From: Caryophanales bacterium UBA6768
GTDB lineage: Bacteria > Bacillota > Bacilli > Bacillales_D > Amphibacillaceae
Length of the DNA stretch: 15,011 nt
Direction: 5' to 3'
Assembly (NCBI GenBank): GCA_002453315.1
Contig: DKGO01000155.1
Location: 1 to 15,011 of the forward strand
The translations under genes and the position numbers were made by a program. The notes beneath the pieces are model-generated. The model worked only from the letters and a program-made list of their open reading frames with translations. It made no database searches and was not told the origin of the DNA. This document shows, one piece after another, positions 1-7,997 of this stretch (positions are counted from its first letter, which is position 1; each line of letters opens with the position of its first letter).

Positions 1-12
1 AATACTTATTCG

Positions 13-47
13 TGCCCTTCTACATGAAAATTCCAAGGAGAAGGGCA
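13..47. other. Perfect 9-bp inverted repeat downstream of the SDR gene
   Basis: TGCCCTTCT (13-21) is perfectly complementary to AGAAGGGCA (39-47), with a 17-nt loop. It lies about 57 bases beyond the stop codon of the last gene of the GntR operon, so it could be a transcript-end hairpin that protects the 3' end or terminates weakly. No T-run follows the stem on the minus strand within the window, so I do not call it an intrinsic terminator. The rest of 1-103 shows nothing else recognisable. Confidence 0.35.
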
Positions 48-103
48 GTCAGATAACCCGTAAGCACACAGAAACATCTTACGATATCCCTATGTCACAC
101 TAT

Positions 104-1075
104 TCACTTTTTAACCCATGTATTTTTGTAATTCATGACCATATCAAATACCTCTTTTGTTGTATAAGTTGGCGTATATTTAAATTTACTTTTCAGCCTT
201 TCATTTAATAAAACTGGACGGTAACGAAGGAAATTTACTTGTTCTTCACCGTACTGGGTCAGGCGTAATCGTTTCAAAATAAACAATGCTACTTTAATAA
301 GCCATGCCGGTATACGAATTACTTTTTTATTCAATGTAGCCCCAATTTGATCAATTGATAAAGCCCCATCACCCGCTACATTAAAAATTCCCACTTCCTC
401 GCCATAAATCCCTTTTACAATACAAGCGATAACATCCTCATCCCAAATGAAAACGAATGGGCTATTTGAACCTGACACACCGAGCAAATAACGTTTCTCA
501 AACAAATTCGTTATTTGATTGTCAACTTCTTTCCCTAGAATAGTCCCGATACGAAAAATGACCTGTTCCAAATTTGGATGTTTTTCTCTGTACATAGCCA
601 TCATTTCTTCTACTATTCTTTTGTGATCAGAATAAGCAAACTCCTTGTTGCCACGAAGGGGTGTATCTTCATTTATCCAGTCTGGATTATCAGCATGATA
701 CCCGTATGTTGCTCCACTGGATGAAATTATAATTCGTTTTACATTATTCTCAACACATGCTTGTAGCACATTTTCCGTTCCCAATACGTCAACAGAATAT
801 TCAAATTCCCGGTTACTTTTCTTACCCGGCGTGACAATTGTTGCCAAATGGACGACAGTATCAATTTCTTTTTCTTTCATCAATTTACTCATGCCAGTAG
901 ATCGTACATCGATTCTGATATGTTCAGTAAATTCATCTAATTCATACACCGGTGTCTCCCGTAAATCAGTCGCAATAATTTTTGACGGTTGTTCGAGTTT
1001 TTTATTTTTCTCTTGTAAAAGATGCACCAACTGGCTCCCAATATAGCCAGAGGCACCTGTTATTAAAATATTCAT
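104..1075 (-). CDS. NAD(P)-dependent epimerase/dehydratase (extended SDR family)
   Basis: This is a 323-residue protein of extended-SDR size. The N-terminus has the Rossmann nucleotide-binding motif GASGYIG (7-13). An ISSSG strand (117-121) would supply the active-site Ser, and YSDHK (Tyr148-Lys152) is the YxxxK catalytic pair. The family oxidises, reduces, epimerises or dehydrates sugar nucleotides and other hydroxy/keto substrates, and nothing here fixes the substrate. A hydrophobic helix lies at about 255-267. The ATG start overlaps the TGA of the upstream transporter gene (ATGA) and is preceded by AAAGGAT inside that gene, so the two are probably translationally coupled. It is the last gene of the five-gene GntR operon. 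The fold assignment is firm; the role in the pathway (hydroxy/keto conversion of the same metabolite) is inferred from position only. Confidence 0.88.
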   Translation of the reverse strand: MNILITGASGYIGSQLVHLLQEKNKKLEQPSKIIATDLRETPVYELDEFTEHIRIDVRSTGMSKLMKEKEIDTVVHLATIVTPGKKSNREFEYSVDVLGTENVLQACVENNVKRIIISSSGATYGYHADNPDWINEDTPLRGNKEFAYSDHKRIVEEMMAMYREKHPNLEQVIFRIGTILGKEVDNQITNLFEKRYLLGVSGSNSPFVFIWDEDVIACIVKGIYGEEVGIFNVAGDGALSIDQIGATLNKKVIRIPAWLIKVALFILKRLRLTQYGEEQVNFLRYRPVLLNERLKSKFKYTPTYTTKEVFDMVMNYKNTWVKK

Positions 1076-1989
1076 GCTGAAATCCTTTCTGCTTTGACCC
1101 TATCACGTTTTGACCAAAAGAGGGCAAGTGACATACCGGAAATGACATGCCAAATCGACCACCAAGCCGCAACTATAGCCATTCCACCCAAACCATTAAA
1201 AAAGTTAAATATTAAAATTAAACCAAGACCAGAGTTTTGGATGCCAACTTCAATGGCAATTGCCCTTCTGTCTATTTCGGGTAAACGTGTTAACCGGGCA
1301 GAGAAATAACCTGATAACAAAGCAATTAAATTGTGTAAAAAAACAGCAACAACTACCATACCAACGAAATCAAGAAAATGTTGGAAATTAGCGGCTAATG
1401 CACCTAACACAAAAATAATGAAAAACGTAATCGAAAAGCGTTTCATCCATATACTCCACTTTTTCGATTGCTCTGGAAATTTATGATTTACTAACATTCC
1501 AATCATAAGAGGTATTCCCAATAAAATAATAATTGTTTGGACTAAATCAAATGGACTAATTTTAAATGAACGCAAAATTTCATTTGTCGGTCCATATAAT
1601 GATCCCCATAACATCGTATTTAACGGTGTCATGATCATCGAAAATGCTGTTGATGTTGCTGACATACTTATCGATAGTGGTGTATTCCCTTTTGCTAAAT
1701 GCGTTAAAAAATTTGATAAATTCCCCCCTGGGCAAGCGGCAACTAAAAACATCCCTAAGGCAATACTCGGTCTCGGTTGAATCGCTAATACTAATAAATA
1801 AGTAAGTGCCGGCATGACGAAAAATTGCGCAGCTAAACCAATAATAAACGGTTTTGGTGATTTTAATGTGCGTTTAAAATCACTCGGTTTTAAATCTAGT
1901 GCCACACCAAACATAATAAATCCAATCGCAATATTCATAATTAATAATGTCGTTGGATTAAAATTTAGTTGTACCTCATCTATCCCCAT
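1072..1989 (-). CDS. Bile acid:sodium symporter (BASS) family organic anion transporter
   Basis: This is a 305-residue, strongly hydrophobic protein with roughly nine to ten membrane segments. Family signatures are visible: ACPGGNLSNFLTHLAKG (85-101), close to the CPGG-x-x-SN-x-x-T-x-x-AKG motif of BASS proteins, and EVGIQNSGLGLIL in the C-terminal half, where the conserved QN contributes to sodium binding. Bacterial and plastid BASS proteins carry bile acids, pyruvate, pantoate and other 2-oxo or hydroxy acids, usually with sodium. The start is an ATG preceded by AGGGGGAG, which overlaps the end of the ThDP enzyme gene; one base separates the two genes. Co-transcription with a ThDP enzyme and a dehydrogenase suggests that it imports the carboxylate they process, which is an inference. 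Import rather than export cannot be proven from sequence. Confidence 0.88.
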   Translation of the reverse strand: MGIDEVQLNFNPTTLLIMNIAIGFIMFGVALDLKPSDFKRTLKSPKPFIIGLAAQFFVMPALTYLLVLAIQPRPSIALGMFLVAACPGGNLSNFLTHLAKGNTPLSISMSATSTAFSMIMTPLNTMLWGSLYGPTNEILRSFKISPFDLVQTIIILLGIPLMIGMLVNHKFPEQSKKWSIWMKRFSITFFIIFVLGALAANFQHFLDFVGMVVVAVFLHNLIALLSGYFSARLTRLPEIDRRAIAIEVGIQNSGLGLILIFNFFNGLGGMAIVAAWWSIWHVISGMSLALFWSKRDRVKAERISA

Positions 1990-1990
1990 A

Positions 1991-3739
1991 TTACTCCCCC
2001 TTCGGCTCGTCGTGTAAATCTTTAAAAAATCTTAATCCAGGTGCCCACATATGTTTTACTGGGTCCACATCACAATGGATAACAGCACATTTCCTTGCTT
2101 CGATAGAACGTTTGATTGCGCCTTCCAAATCTTTAGGATCACTGACACGTTCCCCATGTGCCCCCATACTAATGGCTAATTTATCGAACTCAATTTCACC
2201 TAAATCAGACTCAATGCTCTCTTTTTCACTTAATGATTTTTTAACGAGTGTTTTAATTGGTCTTAAGGCAAAATGTTGATTCATTTTCACCATTCCCCAC
2301 TGTTTATCAGTAAAAACAAGATAAACAACTGGTAAATCATAACGAACCGCCGTTTCTATTTCTTGCGGATGAAAACCTGCGGCACCGTCACCAATTAAAC
2401 AACAAACAGGTTTATTTGGATTGGCAACCGCTGCACCAAGCGCTTGTGCCATTCCCGCACCTAACATGCCAAATTTAAATGTAGAAAAAACATTCCCCGG
2501 CTTTTCAATTTCATAATAAAAATTAGACCAAATTACTGTATTCCCACCATCAAATACGACTGGAGAATCACTTGGAAACACTCTGTTACTTATTGCTGGT
2601 ACGTGAGCCGAATTCATCGGCGATGCTTTATCCTTTAATTTTTCATCGAGTTTTTTCCGATGTTTCTCTTTTTCTTTTACGAACTGATTGATTAATTTTT
2701 TCCGTTGCTTTAATTTAAGTTTGTCGCCTCTTTTTAATAATGATTCGTATAAGGCTGTTAAGAAGTTTTTAATATCTGATTGGATGGCTATTTCGACAGG
2801 TTTATTCGCCCCTATTATTTGTGAATCTAAATCGACTTGAATGACCTTTTGGTCTTTATTCCAATAAGGTGCTTTCCCCCACCAATCTGTTTCCCCTAAT
2901 CTCGATCCTAATACGAGCACAACATCTGCCTCATTACGCATGTCATTATTAACTTGAATATGAAACATTGGCATCATTAATTCATTGCTTTCTCTAATGG
3001 CTGATCTTCCCGCCCAACTAGTGGTAATCATCATTTGCAGTCTTTCGGCTACTTTTTCTAACATATTCGATGCCTTAGAATGAATAACCCCTCCTCCAGC
3101 ATGAATGATCGGAAATTTAGCTTTTAATAGTATATTGATAACATCATTTATTTGATCTGTTGTCGGTGACGGATATGTTGTCATCCGGTATTGTTCAGGT
3201 TCCATAAATGTAAGATCGGCTTTAAACTTCCCATTCATAATATTTTCTGGAATATCTAAATGGACAACACCAGGCCTGCCTTCATAACATTTTCTAAGAG
3301 CCATTCTGACCATTTCTGGTATTCTATCAAATGATGGAATAGCCTCACTCCATTTTGCAAACTGGGAAATAACCCCTGTCTGATTAAAACATTGATAAGT
3401 TCCGCCCCTATCTGGATACATAATTCCGGTCCTTCTCGCACTAGTAATCACTAATACGCGATTTCCTTCCCCTTCTTCTACCACTAATCCCGGCAATAAG
3501 TTGGCGACCCCTGGCCCATTACTTGCCATACATACACCGAGTTTCCCGGTTGCTCTTGCATAGGCACCAGCCATATGGGCGGCACCCGTTTCATGTCTAG
3601 GAGAATAAAGTTTCATATCATTTTCTTTCAACTTGGAATAAAAACCAAAATAGGTCCCGTCAATTATTCCGAAGACATTCTCCACACCTTCTTTATGTAA
3701 CATTTTTGCGACAACTTCTCCACCTGTCCATTCAGCCAT
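1991..3739 (-). CDS. ThDP-dependent enzyme, acetolactate synthase-like
   Basis: This 582-residue protein has the three-domain layout of the acetolactate synthase/pyruvate oxidase superfamily: Pyr domain about 1-170, central domain about 190-335, PP domain about 390-570. The catalytic glutamate that activates the cofactor is Glu50 in RHETGAAHMAGAYAR. The cofactor/metal motif begins GDGAAG (450-455), with Asp451 as metal ligand. The second ligand position, normally Asn in an NN pair, falls on Asp478 in FTDKQWGM. A lysine-rich stretch (about 336-372) links the central and PP domains. The QWG sequence and divergent C-terminus make it unlike housekeeping IlvB. Likely reactions are 2-oxo acid decarboxylation, carboligation or an acyl transfer; I cannot choose. 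The ATG is preceded by AGGAGG within the end of the alcohol dehydrogenase gene, with no gap between the genes. The aldehyde it might release would suit the adjacent dehydrogenase. Confidence 0.85.
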   Translation of the reverse strand: MAEWTGGEVVAKMLHKEGVENVFGIIDGTYFGFYSKLKENDMKLYSPRHETGAAHMAGAYARATGKLGVCMASNGPGVANLLPGLVVEEGEGNRVLVITSARRTGIMYPDRGGTYQCFNQTGVISQFAKWSEAIPSFDRIPEMVRMALRKCYEGRPGVVHLDIPENIMNGKFKADLTFMEPEQYRMTTYPSPTTDQINDVINILLKAKFPIIHAGGGVIHSKASNMLEKVAERLQMMITTSWAGRSAIRESNELMMPMFHIQVNNDMRNEADVVLVLGSRLGETDWWGKAPYWNKDQKVIQVDLDSQIIGANKPVEIAIQSDIKNFLTALYESLLKRGDKLKLKQRKKLINQFVKEKEKHRKKLDEKLKDKASPMNSAHVPAISNRVFPSDSPVVFDGGNTVIWSNFYYEIEKPGNVFSTFKFGMLGAGMAQALGAAVANPNKPVCCLIGDGAAGFHPQEIETAVRYDLPVVYLVFTDKQWGMVKMNQHFALRPIKTLVKKSLSEKESIESDLGEIEFDKLAISMGAHGERVSDPKDLEGAIKRSIEARKCAVIHCDVDPVKHMWAPGLRFFKDLHDEPKGE

Positions 3740-4876
3740 TTATAATTCCTCCTGTATATTTAATATCATTTTTTCAAAAACTTGCTGCGTTTCTTTTTTT
3801 GTTGGTATTTTTCGATTCGTTAAAATTCCGTTCCCTGATAGTGCATCTGTTACTAAAGTTGGTATTAATGATTGTAATTGATTTATTTGTATCAATTGAC
3901 GTGCATTCACATATAAATTAAATTGATTATTTAATGAATGTACATAATCAACCATATCATCAACCCCGAGCATATCAGCAACTTGCTGATAACGTTCATA
4001 TGTCACTTCCATCGTAAATTCGATTACTGGGGGCAACATGATAGCAACACTCAGTCCATGCGGAATATTTAACTTAGCCCCTAGGGCCCGTGCTGTTGCA
4101 TGGGCTAAATTTGTTGATGAATTAGAAAATGCCATCCCTGCCAAGCTACTTGCATAAAGCATTTTTTCCCTTGCTTTCAAATTTTCAGGATCATCGTATA
4201 CGATTGGCAAATTTTCGCTTATGAGTTGCATTGCTTCTAGGGCAAACATATTAGTCCACCCGTTTGCCTTGGTGGAAACAAACGCTTCTAGTGCATGCGC
4301 GAATGCATCCATTCCCGTTTGAGCTGTAATATGTTTTGGCATCGTCACTGTTAATTGCGGATCCAAAATCACAACATCAGGTATTAAATCCGGATGCCCG
4401 GGATTATATTTAATATGTTTTTCACTATCAGTGATGACACTTACTTTTGTTACTTCACTTCCCGTTCCTGCAGTTGTTGGCATTGCAATGAGTGGATAGC
4501 CTGAAATTGTCATTTCGTTTTGCAAATCTGCGATTGTTAAATGTTTATTTTTTGCAATAACGGCCGTCGCTTTTGCTAAATCTAAAATACTACCTCCACC
4601 AATCGCTACAATTCCATTTGCCCCGGACTTGAGGAAGGCATCTACTGATATTGATAAATCTTCAGTAGTAGGCTCACCGGTCTTTTTATGAAAAAAAGTA
4701 ACACTTGCATTTAGTTCATCAACCATCGATGTAATCGTATTCATTTCTTGATGATTCCGTTGACTTACCATTACAAATAGATGATTCATTCGTAATTGTA
4801 ATGAGACTTCAATTAATTGTTGAAATGTACCAACCCCTTGGATCAACTTCTTGGGCATATGTATAGTCTGCACCAT
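3740..4876 (-). CDS. Iron-containing (group III) alcohol dehydrogenase
   Basis: This 378-residue protein has the usual length for the Fe-ADH family. GGGS (93-96) is the dinucleotide-binding motif, and PTTAGTGSEVT (133-143) is a family signature. Four metal ligands are in place: Asp190 and His194 in GMDAFAHALE, His259 in LAHATARALGA, and His273 in PHG. The second histidine of the common HGMAH motif is Arg263 here, which is not a metal ligand. The enzyme would interconvert an alcohol or hydroxy acid and an aldehyde, semialdehyde or ketone with NAD(P). The start is an ATG with AGGTAGGTGA upstream, 22 bases after the regulator gene. Its place directly before the ThDP enzyme suggests either reduction of an aldehyde made by that enzyme or oxidation of an alcohol feeding it. 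The family call is firm; the substrate is unknown. Confidence 0.9.
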   Translation of the reverse strand: MVQTIHMPKKLIQGVGTFQQLIEVSLQLRMNHLFVMVSQRNHQEMNTITSMVDELNASVTFFHKKTGEPTTEDLSISVDAFLKSGANGIVAIGGGSILDLAKATAVIAKNKHLTIADLQNEMTISGYPLIAMPTTAGTGSEVTKVSVITDSEKHIKYNPGHPDLIPDVVILDPQLTVTMPKHITAQTGMDAFAHALEAFVSTKANGWTNMFALEAMQLISENLPIVYDDPENLKAREKMLYASSLAGMAFSNSSTNLAHATARALGAKLNIPHGLSVAIMLPPVIEFTMEVTYERYQQVADMLGVDDMVDYVHSLNNQFNLYVNARQLIQINQLQSLIPTLVTDALSGNGILTNRKIPTKKETQQVFEKMILNIQEEL

Positions 4877-4898
4877 TTAATCACCTACCTTACTTTTC

Positions 4899-5612
4899 TC
4901 ATCGATTCATTTTAATACGAAATTCATACATTCCTGGTTTCACAGCACTTGTATAAAATTCGATGATATCCCCATTTGGATTACGGATGATTCGTTCAAC
5001 GATTAATACATTTGTACCTTTTTCTATTTGAAGTGGTGTAGCATCTTCATCATCCACCTGTTTACATGAAATACTTTGTTCGGCTTCATGCATATCAACA
5101 TTTAATTCATTTTCCATGACATCATAAATTGTCACTTCATCTAAATTATAATCAGTTAACTTTTCACCCAATTCAATCGCAACATAATGTCGCTCGATGG
5201 CAATTGGTTCCCCATTAGCAGTTCTTTGACGTTTAATCATCATTAATTTGCTATCGATTTTTGTATTAAGAATAAGCAGTGGTTTATCGATTGTTTTTAT
5301 CGATAATAATTTCGACCCCGGGGTTAACCCCATTTTTTTCACTGTATCTGTCAAACTATGTAATGTATGTAACCATTCTTCGATTGCTTTTGATTGTGTA
5401 ATGAACGTTCCCTTCCCATGTACTTTTTTTAAAATCCCCTCATGAACTAGATTATTAACCGCTTCTCTAATCGTAGTTCTACTTACCGAAAATCGGTTCA
5501 TTAATTCACGTTCACTAGGAATTTTTTTTTGGTAACGCCCTTCAATAATTTCCTTTTTTAACAGTTCTTTAATCTGAAAATGGTATGGTACGGGATTCCC
5601 TTCTTCAAGCAT
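4899..5612 (-). CDS. GntR-family transcriptional regulator, HutC/UTRA subfamily
   Basis: This is a 237-residue protein. Residues 8-70 form a winged helix of GntR type: PSERELMNRFSVSRTTIREA (32-51) covers the recognition helix region and KVHGKGTFI (63-71) is the wing. Residues about 90-235 match the UTRA effector domain, including ERHYV and the closing FYTSAVKPGMYEF segment. UTRA regulators usually repress a neighbouring operon until a small metabolite binds. It is the first gene of the five-gene operon, so autoregulation is likely. The ATG is preceded by AAAGGGGAT. A TGACGTCA palindrome sits just upstream. The effector is probably the transported acid or an intermediate, which is inference. 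Confidence 0.92.
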   Translation of the reverse strand: MLEEGNPVPYHFQIKELLKKEIIEGRYQKKIPSERELMNRFSVSRTTIREAVNNLVHEGILKKVHGKGTFITQSKAIEEWLHTLHSLTDTVKKMGLTPGSKLLSIKTIDKPLLILNTKIDSKLMMIKRQRTANGEPIAIERHYVAIELGEKLTDYNLDEVTIYDVMENELNVDMHEAEQSISCKQVDDEDATPLQIEKGTNVLIVERIIRNPNGDIIEFYTSAVKPGMYEFRIKMNR

Positions 5613-5634
5613 ATATATCCCCTTTCACTCATCA

Positions 5635-5642
5635 TGACGTCA
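5635..5642. promoter_or_regulatory. Candidate operator palindrome for the GntR regulator
   Basis: TGACGTCA is a perfect 8-bp palindrome 22 bases upstream of the regulator start codon and about 20 bases downstream of the best promoter -10 element. A repressor bound here would block transcription. Only one copy is seen and the palindrome is short, so this is a candidate only. Confidence 0.3.
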
Positions 5643-5662
5643 CTACCAGTTTACTTATTAAT

Positions 5663-5691
5663 ATTTTAGCAAAATTTATTTTAGATGTATA
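5663..5691 (-). promoter_or_regulatory. Candidate sigma-A promoter of the GntR operon
   Basis: Reading leftward, TATACA (5691-5686) and TAAAAT (5668-5663) are separated by 17 bases. The -35 matches four of six consensus bases and the -10 five of six. It lies between the end of gerAB and the regulator gene and would start transcripts near 5656. No intrinsic terminator is visible between gerAB and this promoter, so read-through from the ger operon is possible. Confidence 0.4.
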
Positions 5692-5705
5692 GTAATATCT
5701 AGCCT

Positions 5706-6800
5706 TCATTTATAAGTAGTAAGGAGACTTTTATTAATTTTCCTCTTCCACCATGTTATAAATAGTAAGATGAAAGGAATCGGGTATAAAAGAAAGGTAT
5801 AAGCATAATATACTAATGCATGTTCTAATCTTATTCTTGTTTCACTTAGGTAAAAGGCTAATATTCCTACTAATAAACTAAAGATGATGAAAATAATCCC
5901 TTTATACCATTTATTGTTCACAAGAAATAACTTTATCGTTTCATTATATGTAATGTGTAAAAATAAACTACACCGAATATAAGAGCCAAAAGTCATTAAA
6001 ATAAGGGCATATACATCAAGACGATCAACAAAGTTAATATTAATGATTTTAACGATTTCTAATGCTGGGTAATTAAAACTTTTAGATTGTCCTAAACCAA
6101 ACGTCATTATAACTCCTGTCATTGTAGATAACATCATCATTACATTTGCGAATACACCTAACATCCAAACAAATAATAACCTTTTTTCCTTATTTGATTT
6201 AATCGGGGCAATGATTAAAAAAAGCAATTCTATCCAGACATTACTCAACAAAATTGTCCCTAATATGACTGGTATCCACCCATCCTCCAAAAAAGGCATT
6301 AGATCTAGAAAATTACGATCTCTAAAATTTATAAATGTGATAGAATGACCGGTAAACATCACAGTAAAAAATAAAATACCAGCCGTTAAAGCAATTGCTT
6401 TTGTACTTTTTAGTGCTGCATACATACTTAATAACAAAAATGCTAGTACAATAACAAATAACGGGGTCCTTTGTAAAAAAACCGTATTCGTCATCTCTGA
6501 AATAATGGCTAAAGAAAGACCCGATAATAACAGATAATACACCATGATGATCAATATAAATATTGTCGTCATACCCCGACCAATTAATTGATGAAGAGAT
6601 TGATGAATATCCTTATTAGTAAATTTAAGACGTATAAGATAAATCGAATATACAAATAAACTACCTATGAACAAGGAAATAAGCGCCGACATCCAGCTAT
6701 CCCTTCCGGCTAAATTTAATGCCAATGGTAGTAATACAACATGTCCCATAATAGGTAGGGTTAATACTATTAAAAAGAAAGTCTCCCATTTATTAATCAT
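5706..6800 (-). CDS. gerAB: Spore germination protein, GerAB/GerKB type (B subunit)
   Basis: This 364-residue integral membrane protein has about ten predicted helices and belongs to the endospore germination permease family (APC superfamily fold). It contains the conserved stretch FNYPALEIVK followed by the RLDVY segment (about residues 240-265). B subunits sit in the spore inner membrane and form the germinant-binding site of GerA-type receptors. The start is an ATG four bases after gerAC, with AAAGGAT inside the end of gerAC. Gene order A-C-B matches B. subtilis gerK rather than gerA (A-B-C). The germinant cannot be deduced. It is the last ger gene, with no terminator seen after it. Confidence 0.93.
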   Translation of the reverse strand: MINKWETFFLIVLTLPIMGHVVLLPLALNLAGRDSWMSALISLFIGSLFVYSIYLIRLKFTNKDIHQSLHQLIGRGMTTIFILIIMVYYLLLSGLSLAIISEMTNTVFLQRTPLFVIVLAFLLLSMYAALKSTKAIALTAGILFFTVMFTGHSITFINFRDRNFLDLMPFLEDGWIPVILGTILLSNVWIELLFLIIAPIKSNKEKRLLFVWMLGVFANVMMMLSTMTGVIMTFGLGQSKSFNYPALEIVKIININFVDRLDVYALILMTFGSYIRCSLFLHITYNETIKLFLVNNKWYKGIIFIIFSLLVGILAFYLSETRIRLEHALVYYAYTFLLYPIPFILLFITWWKRKINKSLLTTYK

Positions 6801-6804
6801 ACAA

Positions 6805-7995
6805 CTATTTTATCCTTTTAAATTGATATACTTTTTGATCATTCTTTTCCGGTGGTTGGTAACCAGGTTTGTTAATTAATCCCTTACTTTTAATAATTGT
6901 TTCAACTTCAATCACTATTTTTGCATTAGAAAAAACATCGCCCCATTCATCCCTAACCTTATTAAATTCATCAACCTGTTGGCGGTAAGTTTGTCGCCCA
7001 ATATTTGTCACATCTGTTTTATATTCTTTTTGCAATTTATATAATGTTGACTCTATATCACTTTTAATTTTTTCACTGATTTTTTTTGAAAAAGTTTTAC
7101 TCCATTCTTCTATTGAAGACACTTCCAGCTGTTGATCGGCTAATGTCCCAATTGCTTTAGCATGAATGTGTACTAATAAGTTTTCACCTTGTAAATCTGT
7201 TTCCAATTTTATGTGTGATTTTTTAAGCTTTAATGAGGCATTTCCACCTATTTCATCATTTGAAATAGTTATCGTTCCGCCCTCAGCTTCTTTATTCATC
7301 CACAGTAAACCGAAGGTATCCTCCTCGTTTAATTCACCTACCATTTTTCCTTCTTTGAATACTGCAGCACCTGTTAGTTTCGATAATATTTTTCCATCAT
7401 CTTTAAAAGTTGTTATTGTAGGTAATACTCCATTGTTAAATGGCCCTAACATGTTCCTCATAAATTCTCTCGTTTTCCCGGAAGGATAACTCGAAACATA
7501 TTTGGCATATTCAATACTTGAGATCAATTCCTCTGATAAAATATCACTGAAAATATTATCAGTTGTAAAAATTTCTTTCGGCATAACATCCGAAATAAAT
7601 AAATGACTGTTTAAGCGAATCATATTTTCCCTTCTCAAAATATCTAAAAAAATTAACATATCATCTTCTTTTGCTATTTCATCATGAATAACCCATATAT
7701 CTGTATGGGTAAAAAACAATCGCCGTTTAGCAATACTAATTAATTCCCTTGATGCGTCGGTTAAAGACTTAGTTGTTATTTCTAATAACACACTTTCATG
7801 CTGTACTTCCCCAGATGTAGCCCCTTCTTCCGCGGGTGAAATAGCCTCTAATACAACATGATAGTGATCTCTTTCTTTATCTTTACTTACTCCAACTCCA
7901 ACGACCATAATTGCTTCATTAAGTTCAATACTGTCCCAACATCCTGTTAATAAAAAAATGACTGATATCACCATGATATATTTTAATATATTCAT
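6805..7995 (-). CDS. gerAC: Spore germination lipoprotein, GerAC/GerKC type (C subunit)
   Basis: This 396-residue lipoprotein begins with a short hydrophobic signal and the lipobox LTGC, so Cys19 should be diacylated after signal peptidase II cleavage. CWDSIELNE directly after the lipobox is typical of GerAC proteins. The mature part has the family's mixed alpha/beta domains, with segments such as RRLFFTHTDIWVI and a C-terminal DEFNKVRDEWGDVF helix. It is the outer-face component of the spore inner-membrane germinant receptor. The ATG follows gerAA by two bases, and its site AAAAGGAC lies in the last gerAA codons, indicating tight coupling. Confidence 0.94.
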   Translation of the reverse strand: MNILKYIMVISVIFLLTGCWDSIELNEAIMVVGVGVSKDKERDHYHVVLEAISPAEEGATSGEVQHESVLLEITTKSLTDASRELISIAKRRLFFTHTDIWVIHDEIAKEDDMLIFLDILRRENMIRLNSHLFISDVMPKEIFTTDNIFSDILSEELISSIEYAKYVSSYPSGKTREFMRNMLGPFNNGVLPTITTFKDDGKILSKLTGAAVFKEGKMVGELNEEDTFGLLWMNKEAEGGTITISNDEIGGNASLKLKKSHIKLETDLQGENLLVHIHAKAIGTLADQQLEVSSIEEWSKTFSKKISEKIKSDIESTLYKLQKEYKTDVTNIGRQTYRQQVDEFNKVRDEWGDVFSNAKIVIEVETIIKSKGLINKPGYQPPEKNDQKVYQFKRIK

Positions 7996-7997
7996 TA

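Noticed and set aside
1991..3739. Housekeeping acetolactate synthase (IlvB)
   Set aside because: No ilvN or ilvC neighbour, a divergent metal site and C-terminus, and a catabolic-type operon with GntR regulator and transporter.
7166..7489. Plus-strand open frame of 107 codons inside gerAC
   Set aside because: It is antisense to a clear GerAC gene, has no ribosome binding site or family features, and is explained by the reverse complement of gerAC codons.
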